DNA of 37,491 nucleotides from an uncultured Bacilli bacterium (GTDB lineage: Bacteria; Bacillota_I; Bacilli_A; Mycoplasmatales; Mycoplasmoidaceae): positions 1 to 37,491 of the forward strand of contig CAJGBT010000003.1 in assembly GCA_904501665.1 (NCBI GenBank), read 5' to 3'. Numbering within the stretch: position 1 is the stretch's first letter; every line of letters begins with the position of its first letter. The notes beneath the pieces are model-generated. The model did no database searches. It saw nothing but the letters and a program-made list of their open reading frames with translations, and was not told where the DNA came from. Positions 31,742-37,491 of the stretch are shown in pieces. Position numbers and translations under genes: made by a program.

Positions 31742-32777
31742 TAATAAAACAAATGATAAAGATAATAAAAATATTAAACTTGATGATTCTACACTAAATG
31801 ATGTTGATTCAAAGTTATATCATTTAGATGAATCTAGTGATGAAGAAGAAAAAGTAAAAGATTTTTACCAATTTGATAAAAACTATTTTGATGAATTCAA
31901 ACCTATTGGTTCAGTTGGTGAAGATTTTAACAAAGAAAAGAAACAAGTAAAAGATACAAAAAAACCTAAAAATATTGCTGATAGATTAAATAGGAAAGAA
32001 AAAGAATTATTAAAAACTAGTGAAAAAACGAATGAGCATCATTTTATAGATGAAAAAGTTAAAGAGGAAATCATTTCAATTTTTGAAAATGAACAACCAA
32101 TCTATAAAGATGAATACAAACAAGAAAACTCAAAATCTATTTCTTCCAAACTTGATGAAGTAACAATTTTTGAAGATGTAAAAAATGATAATGTTGTTGT
32201 TGAATTAGACGAAAACAAAATTAAATCATTGATGGAATCTGCTTTCTATGTGTATGGTCATGAAGGCTTATCTATGAATGATTTGAAAAAATTAACACTT
32301 GCTCCAACTTCATTGATTAAAAAAATATTAAAACAATGAATAGAAAATCTTGAAAATGACCCATCTAAAGGGATTGTAATCAAAATGTTTGGTGAAAAAT
32401 ACAAATTCTTTACAAAACCGGATAATAGAGAAGAATTATCAAGATTAATAACTATAAAATATCGTAATCCTTTGTCTCAAAAGGTAATGGAAACATTAGC
32501 AATTATTGCATATAACCAACCTTGTACAAAAGCTATTATTGAAAATATCAGAGGAAAGGATCCAACTATGACTATTCAAAAATTAATAGATTTGGGTTTA
32601 GTTGTTGAAGCTGGTAGAGGAGATGGCCCTGGTAGACCTTTATTATTTATAGTAACACATAAATTTTATGACATATTTGGCATTAAAAATATTTCTGATT
32701 TACCGACTATTAATTTAGATCAACCTTTCCAAGATGATGATGTTTCTTTCTTTGATACAACTAGGTTTAGTGAGTAG
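31734..32777 (+). CDS. scpB: Segregation and condensation protein B, long acidic N-terminal tail
   Basis: ScpB is a winged-helix dimer that binds ScpA and regulates SMC. The 347-residue frame (one UGA=Trp at 32337) is far longer than the usual 180-200. Residues 1-160 are highly charged and probably disordered (DESSDEEEKVKDFYQFDKNY). The conserved body starts near 160 (KIKSLMESAFYVYGHEGLSM). It includes LAPTSLIKKILKQW, FFTKPDNREELSRL and ETLAIIAYNQPCTKAIIENI, and ends with the family hallmark RGDGPGRPLLFIVT. A strong AAAGGAG lies in the scpA tail. glyS begins 11 bases after the stop. Confidence 0.94.
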
Positions 32778-32788
32778 GGTGTACATTT

Positions 32789-34183
32789 ATGTCTTCTATT
32801 AAATTTAATCAACAAGAAATAGTTAATTTTTTAAAACAATATGGTTTTATTTATCAGAATAGTGAAATATACAATGGTTTAGCTAATTCTTGAGATTTTG
32901 GTAATATTGGTGTTTTACTAAAAAATAATATAAAAAAAATATGATGAGATTATTTTGTTACATCGGCTGAAGATATTGAAGGAATTGATACTCAAATTAT
33001 TTATAACTCAGATGTTTGAAAAGCATCAGGACATTTAACTAATTTTTCTGATCCGCTAATTGATTGTAAAAAATGTCATGAAAGATTTAGAGTAGATAAA
33101 TTAATTGAAAACTTTAATAATAACATTGATGTTAATGAAAATGCCGATAATGATGAGTTGTTTAATTTAGTTATAAAAAACAAAGTTAATTGTCCAAGTT
33201 GTAAAGCATTTGATTGAACACCAGTAAGAAAGTTTAATCTAATGTTTAAGACATTCCAAGGTGTTGTGGAAAATGACTTAAATACATTATTTTTGCGACC
33301 AGAAACTGCACAAGGTATTTTTATTAATTTTAAAAATCTATTAAGAACTTCTCGAAACAAATTGCCTTTTGGGATTGCACAAATTGGTAAGGCATTTAGA
33401 AATGAAATAACGCCAGGTAATTTTATTTTTAGAGTTAGAGAATTTGAACAAATGGAATTAGAGTTTTTTTGCCAAAGTAAAGATGTTGATCAATATATGA
33501 AAAAGTTTATTCAAAAATTAGATTACTTTTTCACTAACCTATGTGGTATTAAAAAGGAATTATTAAAACTATATCATCACCCAAAAGAAAAGCTTTCACA
33601 TTACTCTAAAATGACAATTGATTTTGAATTTAATTTTCCACATGGATGAGGTGAATTATGTGGAATAGCTCATCGTGGTAATTATGATTTAACTGTTCAC
33701 CAAAATTTTTCTAAAAAGGATTTGACTTATTTTGACCAAGAAAATCCTAAAAATAAGATATTACCAGATGTAATAGAACCATCTATTGGTGTTGAAAGAT
33801 TATTCTATGCAATTATCTATAGTGCTTTTGATATTGAAGTTATAGAAGGTAAAGAAAAAAGAGAAATTTTAAGACTACCAATTCAACTTTGCCCATATAA
33901 ATTAGCTATCTTACCTTTAAAAAAAGAATTTAATCCTGTTGCTTATGAACTATATAAAAAAATCATTAGCAAAAATATCAGTTGTTCATATGATGCAAGT
34001 GGTTCAATTGGTAAGAGATATAGAAGACAAGATGCAATTGGTACAAAATATTGCATTACTATTGATAATGAAACAATTAATAATAAAACAATTACAATTA
34101 GAGAAAGAGATAGTATGAAACAAACTACTATTAATTTAAATGATTTAAATGAATTTATATTACATAATATTATTGGATGATAA
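32789..34183 (+). CDS. glyS: Glycyl-tRNA synthetase, single-chain (alpha2) type
   Basis: This enzyme charges tRNA-Gly with glycine and, as the alpha2 form, needs no separate beta subunit. The 464-residue frame uses many UGA=Trp codons. Class II motif 2 appears as [20 protein letters not shown] followed by MELEFF, and motif 3 as [13 protein letters not shown] zinc ribbon is formed by Cys93/Cys96 (DCKKCHERF) and NCPSC (near 135). [16 protein letters not shown] and [15 protein letters not shown] mark the glycine pocket. The C-terminal anticodon domain is [11 protein letters not shown]. It ends UGG-equivalent UGA then TAA, three bases before dnaG. The glyS-dnaG pairing is seen in mycoplasmas. Confidence 0.95.
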
Positions 34184-34186
34184 GCA

Positions 34187-35995
34187 ATGCATATCAATAA
34201 AAGTTTAATTGAATCAATTAAAAGTAAAATTAAAATTTCAGAAATTATTGGTTGTTTTTTAGATTTAAAAAAAAGAGGACAAAATTATTTAGGGTTATGT
34301 CCTTTTCATGATGATAAACATGCTTCATTAACTATTAATGATAATAAGAATATTTTTAAGTGTTTTTCTTGTGGTGTATCAGGTGATGCTTTTACATTTA
34401 TTTCAAAATATAAAAATATCTCATACTATGAATCAATTTTAATAGCTGCCGAAATTGCTCAACTTGAACCAAAATACATAAATGCAATTAAAACTTTCAA
34501 TAATGAATTTAGTAAATTAGATGTTTTTTTTAAAATCAATTATTTCACCAATTTCTTTTTTAAAAAATTTTTACAAACTCCTGATGGGAAGGAAGCTAAA
34601 CAATATTTAATAGGTCGTAAATTTGATGATAATTTAATTAAAGAATATGAGATTGGTTTTGCTCCTAATAGCAATATTATTTTTGATTTACTAACCAATA
34701 AAAACAATATGGCTTCCAATAAGACTAATTTTAATTATTATGAAATTGAGCAGTTGGGACTAGTATATAAAAATAAAGAGGAAGTAAATTTCTTTTTTAA
34801 GAATAGAATAACTTTTCCTATTTATGATGAAAATGATAATATTGTTGGCTTTAGTTGTCGTGTTATTAAAAATGATGATGAACCAAAGTATTTAAATACA
34901 AATGAAAATATTATTTTTCACAAAGGGGAAGTATTATACAATCTTAACCAAGTAATCAAGGATGTTGAAACTAAAATCTTATATATTGTTGAAGGTTTTA
35001 TGGATGCTATTGCATTAAAAAGAATGGGTATCAATAATGTAGTAGCAACTATGGGTACTACAATTACTCATAAGCATATGTCTTTATTAAAATCTAGATT
35101 ACCTAATTTAGAAGTTATCATTCTAGGTTTTGACAATGATGAAGCAGGTAATAAAGGCAAAGAAAATGCTTATAATCTATTAAAAAATAATTATGCAATT
35201 TATTTAATTGATTTTATTGACAAGCAATACAAAGATATTGATGAAATATTAAATAATGATCAAGAATTAGCCATCAAGAATGTCAATAATTTAATTAGTT
35301 ATGAAACATATCAAATCAATAAATTATTAGCTAAATATCCAACTATTAATGAAACTAATAAATTATTAATTTTAAAGGTAGCTAGTAAAATTTTAGGTGA
35401 AAGTAAAAATGAAATTACAATTGTTGAAAATGCTAAAAGATTAAGTAAATTATTAAATGTAGAGCAAGATATATTTTTAAAATCATCTAGTATTAATAAA
35501 AAAAGTAATAATGATGGAACATATAAAAAGTATCATTACAATTTTGATGTAGAAATAAATGAAACAAAAAATAAAAAAATAAAAGGAACAAGCATAAATG
35601 AATTGGAAAAAACCATTATTCAATTTATTTTATTTAATGCAGAAAATTTAAATTATTTTGAGCGTGGTAGATTCAATATTGAAGAAAATGAAAAAATTTT
35701 AAATAAATTAATTGAGTTTTATGACAAAAATCCAAATCAAACATCAGTTAGTGCTAAAGATTTAAGAATAATATTTGATGATGAAAAAACAATTAATGAT
35801 CTTGCTGAATTAATTATCGATATTCAAAATAAAAAAGAAAAAATTAGTCAAAAAATTATTATGCAAACAATTGAACAATATATAAAAAAATTAAGACAAG
35901 AATGAAACAGAAATGTTGAAAAAAATATTTACAACAATGTTGCAAATAATGATGTATTAAATCAAGCAATTGCTAGAAACAAAAAGAAAAAATAA
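34187..35995 (+). CDS. dnaG: DNA primase
   Basis: DnaG lays down RNA primers for the replication fork. The 602-residue frame has the N-terminal CHC2 zinc domain with Cys38, His41, Cys59 and Cys62 (LCPFHDDKHASL, FKCFSCGVSGDAF). The catalytic core follows, with FKNRITFPIYDENDNIVGFS and YLNTNENIIFHKGEVLYNL. The Toprim has ILYIVEGFMDAIALKRMG (glutamate near 268) and IILGFDNDEAGNKG (near 313). The C-terminal part, about 445-602, is helical, as expected for the helicase-binding domain. One UGA near 35904 must be read as Trp; the true stop is at 35993. The start has only a weak upstream purine run, but it follows glyS by three bases. The end faces the trxB end across 12 bases. Confidence 0.95.
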
Positions 35996-36007
35996 GATTT
36001 TAACTTA

Positions 36008-36928
36008 CTAAAAGTTTTTTAATATATAGTCCTTAGCATCAAGGGCTGCTATGGTCCCGTCATTAATAGCAGTTGAAATTTGTCTAAATTTTTTATCTAC
36101 AATATCACCTGCTGCATAAATGCCATCACATGATGTTTTTTGATTATGATCAACAATATAAAAATTATTAGCAGATTTTTTAATTCCTAATTCATCAATA
36201 ATAGGATCTACCTTAAAGCCAATAAATGGGAATACAGCATTAACATTGATAGTAATGATTTCATTTTTAATTTTATCTCTTAAATCAAAGGATTGAACAC
36301 TTGTATCTCCTTTAATTTCTAAAGCTTCAACATTATAAAGTATTTTAATGTTTTTTTGAGCTAATACTTCATCAATAATATGAGCTTCTGCTTTCATTTT
36401 GTCATTTCTAATTAATAAATAAACTTCAGAACAAATTTTAGATAAGTATACTGATTCTTCACATGCAGTATTACCACTACCAACAACAGCTACTGGTTTA
36501 TTTTTAAAAAACATTCCATCACATATAGCACAATATGAAACTCCGTGATTTGCAAACTTTTGTTCACCTGGAATATTTAATTTTTGATTTTCCATACCTG
36601 TCGCAATAATAATGGTTTTAGCTAAAATTTCAGTATTGTTTTCTAATACAGCTACTTTATACTTATCTTGTGCTTTAATCTTTACTACTTTTCCACCAAT
36701 AAATTTAGTTCCTAATTTTATAGCTTGATCATACATAGCATATCCTAATTCTGGGCCGGATATATTTTTAAAACCAGGGTAGTTTTCAACAGAAGCAGTT
36801 GTAATAACTTTTCCCCCTGGAGCAGATCTTTCAACTAAACAACTTTTTAAGTTAGCTCTTTGTGCATATATGGCAGCTGATAATCCAGCAGGACCTGAAC
36901 CAATAATTAAAATGTCAAATATTTCCAT
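36008..36928 (-). CDS. trxB: Thioredoxin reductase
   Basis: TrxB uses NADPH and FAD to reduce thioredoxin and keep cytosolic thiols reduced. The 306-residue protein has the FAD site GSGPAGLSAAIYAQRA (10-25) and the SVENYPGF loop. The redox pair is Cys133 and Cys136 in SYCAICDGMFF, and the NADPH site is VVGSGNTACEES (about 148-160). The second FAD motif is YAAGDIVDKKFRQISTAIND. No UGA codon occurs. Its promoter is well formed (see separate entry) and lies right at the start codon. In a Mollicute lacking glutathione this would be the main thiol-reducing route. Confidence 0.97.
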   Translation of the reverse strand: MEIFDILIIGSGPAGLSAAIYAQRANLKSCLVERSAPGGKVITTASVENYPGFKNISGPELGYAMYDQAIKLGTKFIGGKVVKIKAQDKYKVAVLENNTEILAKTIIIATGMENQKLNIPGEQKFANHGVSYCAICDGMFFKNKPVAVVGSGNTACEESVYLSKICSEVYLLIRNDKMKAEAHIIDEVLAQKNIKILYNVEALEIKGDTSVQSFDLRDKIKNEIITINVNAVFPFIGFKVDPIIDELGIKKSANNFYIVDHNQKTSCDGIYAAGDIVDKKFRQISTAINDGTIAALDAKDYILKNF

Positions 36929-36934
36929 ATTTCA

Positions 36935-36962
36935 ATTATAAGAAAAAAATATAAATATTCAA
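36935..36962 (-). promoter_or_regulatory. trxB promoter, TTGAAT-N16-TATAAT
   Basis: On the minus strand TTGAAT (36962-36957) is followed after 16 bases by TATAAT (36940-36935). The ATG at 36928 is only 6 bases further, with no Shine-Dalgarno, so the transcript is predicted to begin at or next to the start codon. Confidence 0.65.
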
Positions 36963-37030
36963 GAAGTTATTAAACTCTTGTTTAATATAAAAGATTTGCT
37001 TATAACTAAGCTTATATATTCAGAAATACA

Positions 37031-37057
37031 TTGACAATATATATATATATATATAAT
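37031..37057 (+). promoter_or_regulatory. Promoter with (AT)9 spacer, candidate phase-variable switch
   Basis: The consensus -35 TTGACA (37031-37036) is followed by nine AT units (37037-37054) that run into TATAAT (37052-37057), leaving a 15-base spacer. One extra AT unit would give the optimal 17 bases. Slippage of a dinucleotide run here would tune or switch transcription of the small membrane protein. Confidence 0.6.
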
Positions 37058-37079
37058 TGTTCAATGTTTAAGGAGATAT

Positions 37080-37298
37080 ATGAGAAAATTTTTATCAGTT
37101 ATTGCTTGAGCAATTACATCTGTTGCATTAATTATAGGTGGAATTCTTATCTTTGCACAATTAGGTAAATATCCAACTTTTGAAATTGCAGTTATGGGGC
37201 TACATTTAGGTCTAGGAATCGCACTATTTGGTGGTGGTATTGGTGCTGCTATTGGAGCTATTGCAAGCTTCTTTACAGCTAAGACTATAGATAAATAA
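37080..37298 (+). CDS. Small glycine-rich membrane protein, 72 residues
   Basis: The frame has one UGA (Trp10). The ribosome-binding site AAGGAG is strong and well spaced. Two hydrophobic segments are clear: about 4-28 (FLSVIAWAITSVALIIGGIL) and about 35-66, which is glycine-rich with small residues (GLGIALFGGGIGAAIGAIAS). The chain ends TAKTIDK. A glycine-rich helical hairpin recalls ATP synthase subunit c or small holin-like proteins. There is no acidic residue in the second helix, and no atp genes are nearby, so subunit c is unlikely. It is transcribed alone from the (AT)9 promoter and ends 30 bases before a hairpin terminator. Function unknown. Confidence 0.75.
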
Positions 37299-37328
37299 TT
37301 CCGCACCATATCAATATGAAAATAAAGA

Positions 37329-37354
37329 AAAAACATAGAGTAATCTATGTTTTT
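37329..37354. terminator. Intrinsic terminator hairpin after the small membrane protein
   Basis: A perfect 11-bp stem, AAAAACATAGA and TCTATGTTTTT, surrounds a GTAA loop. The poly-A and poly-T flanks let it work in either direction. The stem is weak in G and C but is the best terminator in the window. Confidence 0.7.
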
Positions 37355-37421
37355 CTAAAATGAAATATAAAGTGCAACGCTAATATTAATATATCATATT
37401 AAAATTGTTGATGCATTAAAG

Positions 37422-37456
37422 TACTCTTGGTTTGTTGGCAAAGAGTATTTTTATTT
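37422..37456 (+). terminator. Second hairpin with T-rich tail
   Basis: TACTCTT (37422-37428) pairs with AAGAGTA (37441-37447) around a 12-base loop and is followed by a T-rich run. The 65 bases between the two hairpins have no ORF. The hairpin may end a short transcript or belong to the 5' region of a gene beyond the window. Confidence 0.4.
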
Positions 37457-37491
37457 TTTAGTTATTAAATGATCAAAATTTTATTTTTGTA

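Noticed and set aside
1284..36008. Many genes seem split by in-frame TGA codons under the standard code
   Set aside because: Reading UGA as Trp joins the pieces into full-length proteins with intact motifs, and the tryptophans fall at family positions such as W before HTQGSGKS in HsdR. They are not pseudogenes.
37080..37298. ATP synthase subunit c (atpE)
   Set aside because: It has a similar size and glycine-rich hairpin, but no Asp or Glu in the second helix and no neighbouring atp genes.
37061..37336. 91-residue minus-strand ORF over the small membrane-protein gene
   Set aside because: It is antisense to a gene with a strong RBS and promoter and two clear membrane helices. Its proline/isoleucine-rich sequence is a shadow of that gene.
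37356..37456. Riboswitch or T-box between the two hairpins
   Set aside because: No T-box motifs or recognisable aptamer core are seen, and the downstream gene is outside the window.

Overview
The window is very AT-rich and can only be read as intact genes if UGA encodes tryptophan. Under the standard code at least 15 genes break into fragments. With UGA=Trp they become full-length members of known families, such as HsdR, GlyA, SufS, DnaX, FolD, CysS, DegV, GlyS and DnaG. That code, the compact layout with many short gene overlaps, and promoters placed directly at start codons point to a wall-less Mollicute (mycoplasma-type bacterium). The neighbourhoods cysS-rlmB, scpA-scpB and glyS-dnaG fit the Mycoplasma pneumoniae/Ureaplasma/Malacoplasma side of the class. 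That placement is an inference, and I cannot name the species.

Region 1 (1-8448) looks like a small defence or accessory island. It holds the 3' end of an hsdS specificity gene (+), a decayed gene with several frameshifts (+), an intact hsdR-hsdM pair (-), an AAA/DUF4143 ATPase (-) with an operator-like cluster of repeats upstream, and an HNH nuclease gene (+) that appears to carry a one-base frameshift near its 3' end. Region 2 (8451-14939) has glyA and, upstream of it, a 1728-residue surface protein. That protein has an N-terminal membrane anchor, several degenerate extracellular repeats ending in a '..I.GF' motif, and a C-terminal membrane helix with a basic tail.

Region 3 (15453-19813) is a complete iron-sulfur assembly operon in the Firmicutes order sufC-sufD-sufS-sufU-sufB. 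Its SufD is very short (197 residues) and starts at TTG inside sufC. Region 4 (19810-26814, all -) is a genome-maintenance operon transcribed as rnhC, two unrecognised genes (170 and 576 residues), folD with an unusual N-terminal extension, dnaX, ybaB and recR. Region 5 (26874-30654) contains a two-helix membrane protein (+), then cysS-rlmB and degV (-).

Region 6 (30785-35995, +) is scpA-scpB-glyS-dnaG, linking chromosome condensation, glycine charging and primer synthesis. ScpA has a long C-terminal tail and ScpB a long acidic N-terminal tail. Region 7 (36008-37491) has trxB (-) and a 72-residue glycine-rich membrane protein (+). The promoter of that small gene has (AT)9 filling the spacer between the -35 and -10 boxes, which is the classic layout of a phase-variable promoter. 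I found no tRNA, rRNA, CRISPR array or insertion sequence.
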